Shown one piece after another: positions 54,313 to 64,000 of a stretch of 64,000 bases of DNA; the first letter of the stretch is position 1; each line of letters begins with the position of its first letter. The notes under the pieces were generated by a model that was given only the letters and a program-made list of their open reading frames with translations, was not told where the DNA came from and did not search any database. Both the position numbers and the translations under genes were made by a program. Origin of the DNA: DASQMT01 sp963827335 (lineage in GTDB: Bacteria > Actinomycetota > Thermoleophilia > Solirubrobacterales > Solirubrobacteraceae); the NCBI GenBank assembly GCA_963827335.1, contig CAWHAP010000009.1:1-64000 (forward strand), written 5' to 3'.

Positions 54313-55859
54313 GCCCCCGGCCGGAACAGCACCGCCTCGCCGGCCGCGAGCGTCGCGTCCCCGAGGTCGGCGCGGTCGGGATCGCTGGAGAGCACGAGCG
54401 CACCGGGCGACAGCCCGAGCGGCGCCGGCCCGGCCGCGAAGTTGACGGCGGCGACGAGCGTCTCGCCGCCGAGCGTGCGCTCCCACGCCAGCAGGTCCGC
54501 GCCCGCGTCCAGCAGCCGCTGGGCGCCGACCTGCAGCACCGCCGAGTCGCGGCGCAGCCCGCCGAGCCGGCGCACGAGCGCGAGCATCGAGCGGGGGTCG
54601 GACGCCTGCGCCCGGACCGACAGCGCGTCGGCGCCGGCCACGAGCGGCAGCCACGGCTCGCCCGCGCTGAACCCGGCGCCGGGCCCGGGCGCCCACGGGA
54701 TGGGGGAGCGCACCGGGTCGCGCCCGTCGACGTCCACGACGCGGTCGGGCGGGATCTCCGCGTGGGGCAGTGCGAGCTCCTCGCCCTGGTAGACGAACGG
54801 GGTGCCGTGGAGCGCGTAGAGCATCACCATGACCGCCCGCGCCCGCGCCTCGCCCAGGCCGTGCGCGCCGAAGCGCTCGCGCACCCGCGGCAGGTCGTGG
54901 TTCGACAGGAACCACGCGGGCCACGCCGTGTCGTCGGCCAGCGCGTCGAAGTCGGCGATCGAGGTCCGGAACGCATCCGCGTCCCACGGCAGCTCGGCCC
55001 AGACGAAGTTGTGGGCCAGGTGCAGCTGGTCGCCGGACTCCAGGTAGCCGACGATGCGGTGCAGGTCCTGCAGCGCGACCTCGCCCACGATCATGCGGTC
55101 GTCGTACGCGTCGACCACCCGGCGGATGCCGCGCAGGCGCTCGTGGATCGTGTCCCAGTCCTCGTCGTGGCGGCGGGGCGCGCCGACGTGGTCGCGCAGC
55201 AGCGGGTCCTTGGCGATCTTGTGGATCGCGTCGAGGCGGAAGCCGTCGACCCCGCGGTCGAGCCAGAAGCGCAGCGTGTCGTGCATCGCCGCCGCGACCT
55301 CCGGGTTCTCCCAGTCGAGGTCGGGCTGCTGGGGCATGAACGAGTGCAGGTAGTACTGGCCGCCGGCGGCGTCGAGCGTCCATGCGGCGCCGCACGCCTC
55401 GAACTGCGAGACCCAGTCGTTCGGCGGGCCGCCGCCCGGCGCGGGGTCGCGCCACACGTACCAGTCGCGCTTGGGGCTCGCGCGCGAGGACCGCGACTCG
55501 GCGAACCACGGGTGCCGGTCCGACGTGTGGTTCGGGACCCAGTCGATCACGACGCGGATCCCGCGGGCGTGGCACGCGGCGACGAGCGCGTCGAAGTCCG
55601 CGAGCGTGCCGAACACGGGGTCGACGTCGCAGTAGTCCGAGACGTCGTAGCCGAAGTCGGCCATCGGGGAGGTGAAGAACGGCGACAGCCAGATCGCCTC
55701 GACGGCCATCGCCTCCAGGTGGTCGAGGTGGGTGGTGATCCCCGCCAGGTCGCCGATGCCGTCCCCGTCGGCGTCCGCGAAGCTGCGCGGGTAGATCTGG
55801 TAGATGGCGCCGCGCTGCCACCACGCGGGCTCGCGTGGTGGCAGCGCGCCCGGCTCCAT
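54309..55859 (-). CDS. GH13 alpha-glucosidase / oligo-1,6-glucosidase, copy B
   Basis: A 516-residue GH13 enzyme: AIYQIYPRSFADADGDGIGD, DWVPNHTSDRHPWF, nucleophile Asp in GVDGFRLDAIHKI, Glu in MIVGEVALQDL and Asp in FLSNHDLPRVRERFG. It starts 2 nt after the ABC ATPase stop. Codons 4-16 form a 17-bp hairpin in the mRNA. Probably hydrolyses the sugar brought in by the adjacent transporter. Sequence differs considerably from copy A, suggesting a different linkage preference. Confidence 0.93.
   Translation of the reverse strand: MEPGALPPREPAWWQRGAIYQIYPRSFADADGDGIGDLAGITTHLDHLEAMAVEAIWLSPFFTSPMADFGYDVSDYCDVDPVFGTLADFDALVAACHARGIRVVIDWVPNHTSDRHPWFAESRSSRASPKRDWYVWRDPAPGGGPPNDWVSQFEACGAAWTLDAAGGQYYLHSFMPQQPDLDWENPEVAAAMHDTLRFWLDRGVDGFRLDAIHKIAKDPLLRDHVGAPRRHDEDWDTIHERLRGIRRVVDAYDDRMIVGEVALQDLHRIVGYLESGDQLHLAHNFVWAELPWDADAFRTSIADFDALADDTAWPAWFLSNHDLPRVRERFGAHGLGEARARAVMVMLYALHGTPFVYQGEELALPHAEIPPDRVVDVDGRDPVRSPIPWAPGPGAGFSAGEPWLPLVAGADALSVRAQASDPRSMLALVRRLGGLRRDSAVLQVGAQRLLDAGADLLAWERTLGGETLVAAVNFAAGPAPLGLSPGALVLSSDPDRADLGDATLAAGEAVLFRPGA
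55811..55848 (-). promoter_or_regulatory. 17-bp hairpin at the start of GH13 copy B
   Basis: Arms 55811-55827 and 55832-55848 are perfectly complementary with a 4-nt loop. In the mRNA the hairpin begins 11 nt after the A of the start codon. It could slow initiation, uncouple the gene from the transporter genes, or stabilise a processed end. Confidence 0.6.
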
Positions 55860-55861
55860 CG

Positions 55862-57046
<1,185 letters not shown>

Positions 57047-57052
57047 GTTGCA

Positions 57053-57943
57053 TCACCCCTTCACCGCGCCGGCGGTGAGCCCGGCGACGATCCGCTTCTG
57101 GAACAGGAGCACGAGCACGATCAGCGGGATCGAGATGATCACCGATGCCGCCGACTGGGTGCCCAACGGGACCTCGAACTGCGAGGAGCCCGTGAACTGC
57201 GAGATCGCCACCGGCGTCGTGCGTGCCGACGGGGACGAGGTGAGCGTGGTGGCGAGCAGGAACTCGTTCCACGCCGCGATGAACGTCAGGATCGCCGTCG
57301 TGGCCAGGCCCGGCGCGGCGAGTGGCACGACGACCTTCCGGAACGCCTGGAAGTACGTCGCGCCGTCCACGAGCGCCGCCTCCTCGAGATCGCGGGGGAT
57401 CTCGCGGAAGAACGACACGAGGATGTAGATCGAGAGCGGCAGGGCGAAGCACAGGTACGGGATCACCAGGCCGACGAGCGTGTTGTAGAGGCCGATGTCC
57501 GACCACAGCCGGAACAGCGGCGCCGCGATGGCGATCTGCGGGAACGTCGTGATCGAGAGCACGATCGCCAGCAGGATCGCCTTGCCGCGCATCTTCAGCC
57601 GCGCCAGCGCGTAGGCCGCGAAGGCGCCCACGACGATCCCGAGGAACGTCGTGACCAGCGACACGATGGCGCTGTTGGCCAGCGACCGCGTGAAGCTGGA
57701 GCTCTCGAAGATCGACGTGTAGTTGTCGAGCGACGGGTTGGGCGGGATGATGTCCGACCCGGACAGGTCCGCGCCGGTCTTCAGCGAGATGTTGATCAGC
57801 CAGTAGAACGGCAGCAGGCAGAAGATCACGATCGCGGTGACGGCGACCCAGAGCCACCAGGGCGTCCGGGCCTCGTCGCTGGGGACTCCGCCCGTCTTCT
57901 TCTTCTTGCGCACCGCCGTGGCGGGAACGGAAGCAGCTTCCAT
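57053..57943 (-). CDS. Sugar ABC transporter permease, MalG type
   Basis: 296 residues with about six helices. Basic KKKK near the N-terminus, LPFYWLINISLKTG, and the EAA loop EIPRDLEEAALVDGATYFQAF. It starts one base after the stop of the MalF-type gene and pairs with it. Confidence 0.93.
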   Translation of the reverse strand: MEAASVPATAVRKKKKTGGVPSDEARTPWWLWVAVTAIVIFCLLPFYWLINISLKTGADLSGSDIIPPNPSLDNYTSIFESSSFTRSLANSAIVSLVTTFLGIVVGAFAAYALARLKMRGKAILLAIVLSITTFPQIAIAAPLFRLWSDIGLYNTLVGLVIPYLCFALPLSIYILVSFFREIPRDLEEAALVDGATYFQAFRKVVVPLAAPGLATTAILTFIAAWNEFLLATTLTSSPSARTTPVAISQFTGSSQFEVPLGTQSAASVIISIPLIVLVLLFQKRIVAGLTAGAVKG

Positions 57944-57944
57944 G

Positions 57945-58874
57945 TCAGTCCTCCGTCATGCCGCGGATGTTGCCGCCGACGAGTCGGATGTAGGCGAACG
58001 AGACCGCCATCACGATGATGAACGTGAGGATCGACAAGGCCGATCCCTCCCCGTAGAGGCGGTTCTCCTGGAACGTCCGGAACGCCTCGAGCGAGAGCGT
58101 CGTCGTGCCGTTCGCGCCGTTGGTCAGCACCTTCGGCAGGTCGAACGCGCGGAGCGCGTCGAGCGTGCGGAAGATGAGCGCCACGAGCAGCGCGGGCATC
58201 AGCAGCGGGAGGGTGATCTTCTTGAACCGCTGCCACGCGGTGGCGCCGTCGACGCGCGCCGCCTCGTAGATCTCGTTGGGTATCACCTGCAACCCCGCGA
58301 GCAGCAGCAGCGCCATGAACGGCGCCGTCTTCCAGACGTCCGCGAAGATCATCACCAGCAGGGCGTGCGGCTCCTCTCCGAGCCAGACGGTCTTCGTGCC
58401 CAGCAGGGAGTTCACGAAGCCGAGGTTCGGGTCGAAGATCGTCTTCCACATGATCGCGGTGACGACCGTGAGCACGGCCCACGGCACGAGGACCACCGTC
58501 CGTAGCAGGCCCTGCCCCTTGAACGCGGAGTGCATGGCCATCGCCATGGCGAGGCCGAGCAGCGTCTCCAGGACCACCGAGGCGATCGTGAAGATGAACG
58601 TGACGCGCGTCGCGGTCCAGAACTCCGTGCTCTGCAACGCGTCGATGTAGTTGCCCAGGCCGGCCGGCGAGGCCCACCGCGAGAGCCCCGCCTGCCGCAG
58701 GCTGTACTCGTGGAGGGAGAGCCAGATCGCGTAGATGATCGGCCAGATCGCGACGATCGCGATCAGGATCATCGATGGCGCGACCATGAACGCCGCGAGG
58801 CGGCGCTCCGGGAGACCCCGGGAGCGCCGCTTCGTCGGTGTGGAGCCGGCCGCTACGGTAGCGGTGTCAGCCAT
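57945..58874 (-). CDS. Sugar ABC transporter permease, MalF type
   Basis: 309 residues, about six helices: MVAPSMILIAIVAIWPIIYA at the N-terminus and EAA loop VIPNEIYEAARVDGATAWQRF. Standard member of the CUT1 carbohydrate uptake family. Follows the substrate-binding protein gene by 6 nt. Confidence 0.93.
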   Translation of the reverse strand: MADTATVAAGSTPTKRRSRGLPERRLAAFMVAPSMILIAIVAIWPIIYAIWLSLHEYSLRQAGLSRWASPAGLGNYIDALQSTEFWTATRVTFIFTIASVVLETLLGLAMAMAMHSAFKGQGLLRTVVLVPWAVLTVVTAIMWKTIFDPNLGFVNSLLGTKTVWLGEEPHALLVMIFADVWKTAPFMALLLLAGLQVIPNEIYEAARVDGATAWQRFKKITLPLLMPALLVALIFRTLDALRAFDLPKVLTNGANGTTTLSLEAFRTFQENRLYGEGSALSILTFIIVMAVSFAYIRLVGGNIRGMTED

Positions 58875-58880
58875 GGGAGA

Positions 58881-60194
58881 TCAGAAGGTCTCCAGGGCGG
58901 ACTGCATCTCCGTCTGCGCCTTCTTCAGTGCATCCGCCGGCGAGGTGCGGCCCGCGAGCGCCTCGTTGACGTTCTGGTAGATCGCCTGCGAGATCTGCGG
59001 GTAGACCGGCGAGACCGGACGTGCGTTGGCCTGCGAGATCGCATCGCGCAGGTCGCTCGCGAACTTGTACTTCTTCTTGATGTCCGGGTCGTCGTACGTC
59101 GCCACCAGCGTGGAGGACTGCGAGAAGTCGAGCATCTGCTCCTTCTGATGCTCCGCTCCGGTGACGAAGTCGATGTACTTGAGCGCGCCGCCCGGGTTGT
59201 CCGAGTACACGGAGATGACCTGGTTGTGGCCGCCCAGGATGCCCGCCTTGCCGCCGCCCTCGAACGGCGGGAACGGCATGACGTCGAACTTGCCCTTGAC
59301 CGCCGGGGCCTTCTCGCCCAGTGCGTACGCGTACGGCCAGTTGCGCATGAAGGTGGCCTTGCCGCTCTCGAAGTAGCGCCGTGCCTCTTCCTCCATGTAG
59401 GTGGTGACGCCGCGCGCGGCGGTGCCGTCCTTGACGCCGTTGACCATGAACTCGAGCGCCTTGACGTTCTCGGGCGAGTCGATGACCGCCTCGGTCCCGT
59501 CCTCGTTGAGCACCTGGCCGCCGGCCGCGAAGGCCAGCTCGAGGAAGTCGCACGTCAGGCCCTCGTACGGCGCGCCCTGGTAGACGATGCCGTCGTTGGC
59601 CTTGGCCTCCTGGTAGACCGCCTGCCACGTGGCCGGCGGCTCCTTGATCTGATCCGTGCGGTAGTACAGGAACGCCGCGTCCGTCTGCTGCGGCATGCCC
59701 CAGATCTTGCCGTCGTAGGTGACGGTCTCGAGCGTCGCCGGGATGATGTCGTCCTTGCGCGACTCGACGTACGGCGTCATGTCCATGAGCCACTTCTGGG
59801 AGGCGAACTCCGCCGTCCAGATCACGTCGGAGGAGAAGATGTCGCATTCCCCTGACTTGGCTTCCTGGCGCTGCACGAAGCTCGCCCGCTGCTCGTCCGC
59901 GGACGTCGAGAACTCGACCAGGTTCACCTTCACGCCGTTGTTCTGGGCGTTGAAGTCCTTGATCGCGAGCTTGATGTCGCCGGCGGTGTCCTTGCCCATG
60001 CAGACGGTGACCTCGCCCTTGGCGTTCTCCATCGACGCCGGGTCGACGGCCTTCGCACCCTCGGTCGAGCCCGTCTCCTCGCCGCCGGCCGAACCGCCGC
60101 TGCCGCCGCCTTCTTCGTCGTCCCCACAGGCGACGAAGCCGCCCATCAGCGCGATGCAGCCGAGCCACACCGCGAATTGCCGGTTCCTTCTCAT
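58881..60194 (-). CDS. Sugar ABC transporter substrate-binding lipoprotein
   Basis: 437 residues, CUT1 type. Signal peptide with lipobox GGFVAC at about residue 23, then an acidic/Gly linker. The binding domain begins GEVTVCMGKDTAGDIKLAIK; WTAEFASQKWLMDMTPYVE and IWGMPQQTDAAFLYYRTDQI fit trehalose/maltose-type receptors. The sugar is probably an alpha-glucoside given the neighbouring GH13 genes. A strong GGAGGAGG precedes the ATG. Confidence 0.92.
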   Translation of the reverse strand: MRRNRQFAVWLGCIALMGGFVACGDDEEGGGSGGSAGGEETGSTEGAKAVDPASMENAKGEVTVCMGKDTAGDIKLAIKDFNAQNNGVKVNLVEFSTSADEQRASFVQRQEAKSGECDIFSSDVIWTAEFASQKWLMDMTPYVESRKDDIIPATLETVTYDGKIWGMPQQTDAAFLYYRTDQIKEPPATWQAVYQEAKANDGIVYQGAPYEGLTCDFLELAFAAGGQVLNEDGTEAVIDSPENVKALEFMVNGVKDGTAARGVTTYMEEEARRYFESGKATFMRNWPYAYALGEKAPAVKGKFDVMPFPPFEGGGKAGILGGHNQVISVYSDNPGGALKYIDFVTGAEHQKEQMLDFSQSSTLVATYDDPDIKKKYKFASDLRDAISQANARPVSPVYPQISQAIYQNVNEALAGRTSPADALKKAQTEMQSALETF

Positions 60195-60252
60195 GTCCCT
60201 CCTCCTCCTACTTGATCGGCCCTCGGACCGGATTCGTTGGTGCCACTACCCC

Positions 60253-61269
60253 TCATCTGCGACCTGCCAACACCGGCGGGGCCGTGCTGGCCCGCTCGAC
60301 GACGGCAAGCGGCATCCGGCGACTTTCGACCGCCTCGCCGGACAGCGCGCGCAGCAGCATGTCGGCGCCCAGGGCGCCGATCTCCTCCAGCGGCTGCGCG
60401 ACCGTGGTGAGCCCGGTGAGTTCCGCAGCCTCCACGTTGTCGAACCCGATGACCGAGAGCTCCTCGGGCACCGTGACCTGCGCGGCCTGCGCCGCCTCGA
60501 GCACCCCGATCGCCTGGACGTCGGAGCTTGCGAAGACGGCCGTCGGCCGCTCCGAGCCGGCCAGCATGCCGGTCGCCGCGTCGCGCGCGGCGTCCCGGCC
60601 GTGCGGCCGGCGCAGGATCCATTCCGGCAGCGCCGGGACGCCGGCGGCGTCCAGCGCCGCGACGAAGCCCTCGCGCCGGTGGGCGCTGGAGTCGAACCCG
60701 AACCGGTTCTCCTCCTCGTCGCCCAGGAAGGCGATGCGCCGGTGGCCCAGGTCGAGCAGGTGCTCTGCGGCCATCCGGCCCCCCTCGACGTCGTCGATCG
60801 TGATCGACGGGAGGGAGTCGTGCGCGCGGTCGATCAGCACGATCGGGACCCCGGTCTGCTGGAGCCGGCGCAGCTCGCGGTCGGTCGGCGCGAGGGAGAT
60901 CGAGAGCAGCCCGTCGATCCGGCCGCGCACGCCGAGCGAGCGGAACGCCTCGGCGCGCTGCTCGGGGCGTTCGACGTCGAGCAGGATCAGCTGGTAGCCG
61001 GCACCGGCGAGCGCGCGGGAGATGCCGCGGACGCGCTCGATCACGGACGAGTGCGTGAAGAACGGCGCGATCACGCCGACCGCATGCGTGCGGCCCGTCG
61101 ACAGCGCGCGCGCGGTCGCGCTCGGCTGGTAGTCCAGGGTGGCGATGGCGGCGAGCACGCGCCTGCGCGTGTCCTCGCTCACGGACGGTGAGCCGTTCAG
61201 CACGCGCGACACGGTGCCGACGCCCACGCCGGCTTCTGCCGCGACTTCGGCGATCGTGGTCCCCCTCAT
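60253..61269 (-). CDS. LacI-family regulator
   Basis: 338 residues. HTH and hinge: TIAEVAAEAGVGVGTVSRVL and YQPSATARALSTGRTHAVG. The effector domain (about 62-330) has VFASSDVQAIGVLEAAQ and LSVIGFDNVEAAELTGLTTV. It lies between amylosucrase and the sugar transporter and should control both in response to a sugar. A classic operator palindrome sits 30 bp upstream. Confidence 0.93.
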   Translation of the reverse strand: MRGTTIAEVAAEAGVGVGTVSRVLNGSPSVSEDTRRRVLAAIATLDYQPSATARALSTGRTHAVGVIAPFFTHSSVIERVRGISRALAGAGYQLILLDVERPEQRAEAFRSLGVRGRIDGLLSISLAPTDRELRRLQQTGVPIVLIDRAHDSLPSITIDDVEGGRMAAEHLLDLGHRRIAFLGDEEENRFGFDSSAHRREGFVAALDAAGVPALPEWILRRPHGRDAARDAATGMLAGSERPTAVFASSDVQAIGVLEAAQAAQVTVPEELSVIGFDNVEAAELTGLTTVAQPLEEIGALGADMLLRALSGEAVESRRMPLAVVERASTAPPVLAGRR

Positions 61270-61298
61270 CTCTCCCTACTCCCCGCTTCCAGATTGCG

Positions 61299-61330
61299 TG
61301 GAAGCGGTTCCATCGTGCCAGATCTGTCAA
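61299..61330 (-). promoter_or_regulatory. LacI-type operator and -35-like element
   Basis: TGGAA-GCGG-TTCCA (61299-61312) matches the LacI-family operator form with a central CG. TTGACA on the minus strand (61325-61330) is a consensus -35 beside it, though no good -10 follows at 17 nt. Likely autoregulation of the lacI-transporter operon. Confidence 0.65.
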
Positions 61331-61348
61331 GTCGATGCGCGCCCGGAT

Positions 61349-63229
61349 TTAGTTGCGCAGCCAGGCGAACTCGTACGCGCCAAGGGCCAGGAATGCGGTG
61401 TCTCCGGGGCACCGGACGCCGTGGTCGCGCGCGATGCCGGCATGGACCCGCTGGGCGCCGGCGCTGAAGTTGGCCAGCAGCAGGATCCGGTCGCCCGCGT
61501 GTTCCCGGACGAGGCCGAACACGTGGTCGTTGCCCGTCCACACCGGCGACACGCGGCCCTGGGCGTGCGCCGCACTGCTGGCGCGGCGCTCGGCCGCGAG
61601 CGCGCGCAGCCCGGCCCACAGCCTGCCTTCGACGCCGGCGGGGTCGGCGCGGCGCTCCGCCGCCGCCCAGTCCATCGCCGGCCGGTGCAGCCAGCGGTTG
61701 TCGTCGGCGTGCGCCGGGTCCTCCCCGAACGCGTGGTCGTTGCGCAGGCCCAGCTCGTCGCCCATGTAGATGAGCGGCAGGCCGCCGTGGGCGAAGGCGA
61801 CCGCGTGCAGGAGCAGGATGCGGCGCACCGCCAGCTCCTCCGCGCGGGCGTCGCCGCGCTCCAGCGCGGCCTCGAGGCCGGCGAGCGAGGCCGTCGTGCC
61901 GCTCGTCCGCGCCTCGCCGCTGGGCTCGGGCTGGAAGCGGGCGCCGCGCGCGAACGTGCCCGGGAACGCGCCGGCGTAGAAGTCGGCCAGGAAGCGCCGG
62001 TGCAGGTGGCCGTCCTCGCCGACCGCCGCGGCGTCCTCCTCGGTCACCGCCCAGCCGATGTCGTCGTGGCAGCGCACGTAGGTCACCCAGCCCGCGCCCG
62101 GTGGCACCGGCGGCATGCCGGCGAGCGTTGCCGTGAGCAGCGCGACGCGGCCCGACGCGAGCGTGCTCCACAGCAGCACCATCAGCACGTTGTGGTAGGC
62201 GAGGTCGCACTCCTTGCCCTCGTGCCGGCCTGTGCCCAGGTACCCGACGAGCTCGCGCGGCGAGACGATCGCCTCGGCCTTGAACGCCACGCCGGGGGCG
62301 GCGATCCGCATGACGGCCCGGAACGCCTGCAGCAGCTCGTGGACCTCGGGCAGGTTCTGGGAGGCGGTGCCCTCGCGCTTCCACAGGAACGGGACGGCGT
62401 CGAGCCGGAGCACGTCGACGCCGGCGTTCGCCAGCCGCAGCATCGCCTCGGCCATCGCGACGAAGACCGCGGGGTTCGCGTAGTCGAGGTCCCACTGGTA
62501 CGGGTTGAACGTCGTCCACACCCAGCGGCCGAGCGCCGGCTCCCAGGTGAAGTTGCCGGGCGCCGTGGCCGGGAACACCTCGGGCAGCGTGCGCTCGTAC
62601 GCGTCGGGCGCGGCCCGGTCCGCGAACGTGCGGTAGTAGGCGAGCTTGTCCGCGTCGCCCGCCATCGCCGCCCGCGCCCAGCCGTGCTCGCGCGCGGTGT
62701 GGTTGAGGACGACGTCGATGCACAGCGCCATGCCGGAGGACCGCAGGTCGGACGCGAGGCCGGCGAGGTCCTCGAGCGTGCCGAGCGCGGGCTCGACCGC
62801 CTCGTAGTCGACCACCGCATACCCGCCGTCGTTGGGCTCGGGCCGCGCGTGCAGCAGCGGCATCAGGTGCAGGTACGTGACGCCCAGCTCCCGCAGGTAG
62901 GGCAGGCGCTCGCGGACGCCCGCGAGCGTGCCGGCGAACCGGTCGGCGTACGCGACGTAGCCCAGCGCCTGCTCGCGGTGCAGCCAGTCGGGGGTGATCT
63001 CGCGCTCGTGGTCGAGCCGGCGCAGGGCGGGCGCGCGCTCCGCCGCGGCCCGGGCGATCGCCGCGAGCAGGGCGTCGAACGCCGGCGCCAGGCGCGGGTC
63101 CTCGCCGTAGACCGCGACGAGCGGGTCGCGGAGCTCGGTGAAGAAGCGCTCCAGCCGCACCGCGAACGCGTCGTCCCCCTGCACCCGCGCGAGCGCGCGC
63201 TCGTAGTCGGCGCGCACGTCCGGCCGCAT
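61349..63229 (-). CDS. Amylosucrase-type GH13 enzyme
   Basis: 626 residues, the length of amylosucrases (sucrose to alpha-glucan plus fructose). The helical N-terminal domain (about 1-90) is characteristic of that group. Conserved parts: GYVAYADRFAGTLAGVRERL, HLMPLLHARPEPNDGGYAV, DVVLNHTAREHGWA, nucleophile Asp in VDVLRLDAVPFLWK, Glu in AFKAEAIVSP and Asp in YVRCHDDIGW. Trehalose synthase or sucrose hydrolase are less likely alternatives. Upstream of lacI on the same strand and divergent from another glucosidase. Confidence 0.88.
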   Translation of the reverse strand: MRPDVRADYERALARVQGDDAFAVRLERFFTELRDPLVAVYGEDPRLAPAFDALLAAIARAAAERAPALRRLDHEREITPDWLHREQALGYVAYADRFAGTLAGVRERLPYLRELGVTYLHLMPLLHARPEPNDGGYAVVDYEAVEPALGTLEDLAGLASDLRSSGMALCIDVVLNHTAREHGWARAAMAGDADKLAYYRTFADRAAPDAYERTLPEVFPATAPGNFTWEPALGRWVWTTFNPYQWDLDYANPAVFVAMAEAMLRLANAGVDVLRLDAVPFLWKREGTASQNLPEVHELLQAFRAVMRIAAPGVAFKAEAIVSPRELVGYLGTGRHEGKECDLAYHNVLMVLLWSTLASGRVALLTATLAGMPPVPPGAGWVTYVRCHDDIGWAVTEEDAAAVGEDGHLHRRFLADFYAGAFPGTFARGARFQPEPSGEARTSGTTASLAGLEAALERGDARAEELAVRRILLLHAVAFAHGGLPLIYMGDELGLRNDHAFGEDPAHADDNRWLHRPAMDWAAAERRADPAGVEGRLWAGLRALAAERRASSAAHAQGRVSPVWTGNDHVFGLVREHAGDRILLLANFSAGAQRVHAGIARDHGVRCPGDTAFLALGAYEFAWLRN

Positions 63230-63276
63230 GGCATGGACGTTCTGCACGGGCGGTATTGATGCACACGGGCGTGCGT

Positions 63277-63282
63277 ATCCTC
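63277..63282 (+). promoter_or_regulatory. -10-like box before GH13 copy C
   Basis: TATCCT ends 8 nt before ATG 63291 in the 61-bp gap between the divergent amylosucrase and glucosidase genes. Confidence 0.35.
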
Positions 63283-63290
63283 CGCCGCCA

Positions 63291-64000
63291 TGGCCGACGA
63301 GACGTGGTGGCGGGACGGCGTGCTCTACCAGATCTACCCGCGCTCGTTCGCGGACTCCGACGGCGACGGCGTCGGCGACCTCGCCGGGATCGCGTCCCGC
63401 ATCGACCACCTCGCGTGGCTCGGCGTCGACGGGATCTGGCTCAACCCGACGATGCCCTCGCCGAACGACGACTGGGGCTACGACGTGAGCGACTACACCG
63501 CCGTGCATCCCGATCTCGGCACGCTGGCGGACCTCGACGCGCTCGTGGCCGCGGCCGGCGAGCACGGGATCCGCGTCCTGCTCGACCTCGTCCCCAACCA
63601 CACGAGCGACCGCCACCCCTGGTTCCAGGACGCGCTCTCCGGCCGCGACGCGCGCCATCGCGACTGGTACGTCTGGGCCGACGGCGCGGCCGGCGGCGGG
63701 CCGCCGAACAACTGGGAGTCGAACTTCGGCGGCTCCGCCTGGGAGCTGCACGAGCCGACCGGCCAGTGGTTCCTGAAGAACTTCCTCCCGACGCAGCCCG
63801 ACCTGAACTGGTGGAACGAGGAGGTCCGCACCGCGTTCGACGACGTCCTGCGCTTCTGGTTCGCGCGCGGCATCGCCGGCTTCCGGATCGACGTCTGCCA
63901 CGCGATCGTCAAGGACCGCGAGCTGCGCGACGACCCGGCGGTCACGGAGGACGACCATCCCGAGGTGCGCCGGCGCGCCGTCCGGCAGGTGTTCTCGATG
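63291..64000 (+). CDS. GH13 alpha-glucosidase, copy C (3' end outside the window)
   Basis: The first 236 residues are seen: VLYQIYPRSFADSDGDGVGDL, DLVPNHTSDRHPWF and the nucleophile Asp in GIAGFRIDVCHAIV. Closest in form to oligo-1,6-glucosidase/alpha-glucosidase, a third paralogue in the window. The gene is complete at the 5' end and still open at the right edge. Divergent from amylosucrase and likely in the same sugar regulon. Confidence 0.92.

Overview
The window is very GC-rich DNA, densely packed with genes on both strands. GTG and TTG starts are common, and many genes join by 1-4 nt stop/start overlaps (ATGA, GTGA, TTGA). Gene content (hisI next to trpE, rpsA-coaE-lytic transglycosylase, ApbE/FMN_bind/ferric-reductase-like genes, a paralogue-rich catabolic region) and frequent leaderless-type promoters point to a high-GC actinobacterium, perhaps of the Thermoleophilia/Solirubrobacterales type. 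The placement is inference from gene content and base composition; no 16S gene is present.

Layout. 1-2.2 kb: a GGDEF-EAL gene (5' end outside the window) and a membrane-protein gene, both broken by several frame disruptions. 2.2-11.4 kb: a quinone-oxidoreductase-like gene on the minus strand diverges from a complete tryptophan block (hisIE, trpE, trpG, trpD, trpC, an HtrA-type protease, trpF, trpB, trpA). 11.4-17.1 kb: a branched-chain amino acid type ABC transporter (SBP, two permeases, two ATPases) flanked by two small membrane proteins. 17.1-20.5 kb: a zinc-ribbon membrane protein divergent from a MarR regulator over a shared palindrome, a 52-residue gene, an SDR39U1-type epimerase and a nitrilase-family hydrolase. 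20.5-29.2 kb: cytochrome P450, polA, two transporters, a class III aminotransferase, a repeat element and an ArsR regulator.

29.3-42.5 kb is the main accessory catabolic region. It has an esterase, two XRE-cupin regulators sharing an identical 168-bp HTH segment, an M24 hydrolase, a 2-hydroxyacid dehydrogenase, an SDR, an ACMSD-like amidohydrolase, two single-domain cupins, an MFS transporter, a nitrate/sulfonate-type ABC transporter with a Tat lipoprotein, and a threonine-dehydratase-like enzyme. Together they look like uptake and stepwise breakdown of one unidentified small molecule.

42.5-48.6 kb: FAD oxidoreductase, rpsA, coaE (no canonical start codon), lytic transglycosylase, SDR and a delta-60-repeat lipoprotein. 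48.6-49.2 kb: a gene-free repeat region. 49.2-64 kb: a ferric-reductase-like flavocytochrome, then a long minus-strand array reading amylosucrase, LacI regulator, sugar ABC transporter (SBP, two permeases, ATPase), alpha-glucosidase, FMN_bind, ApbE, ParB-like, alpha-glucosidase. A further alpha-glucosidase runs off the right edge.

The most unusual structure is a composite non-coding repeat present at 27.5 kb and 48.7 kb. Inverted ~35-bp ends enclose two hairpins whose arms (AACGTCGTA/TACGACGTT) are always exactly 23 nt apart and whose period is exactly 60 bp. A second window-wide pattern is a TANNNT-like box placed 6-8 nt before start codons, which suggests widespread leaderless transcription. 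It rationalises one gene that otherwise lacks a start codon.
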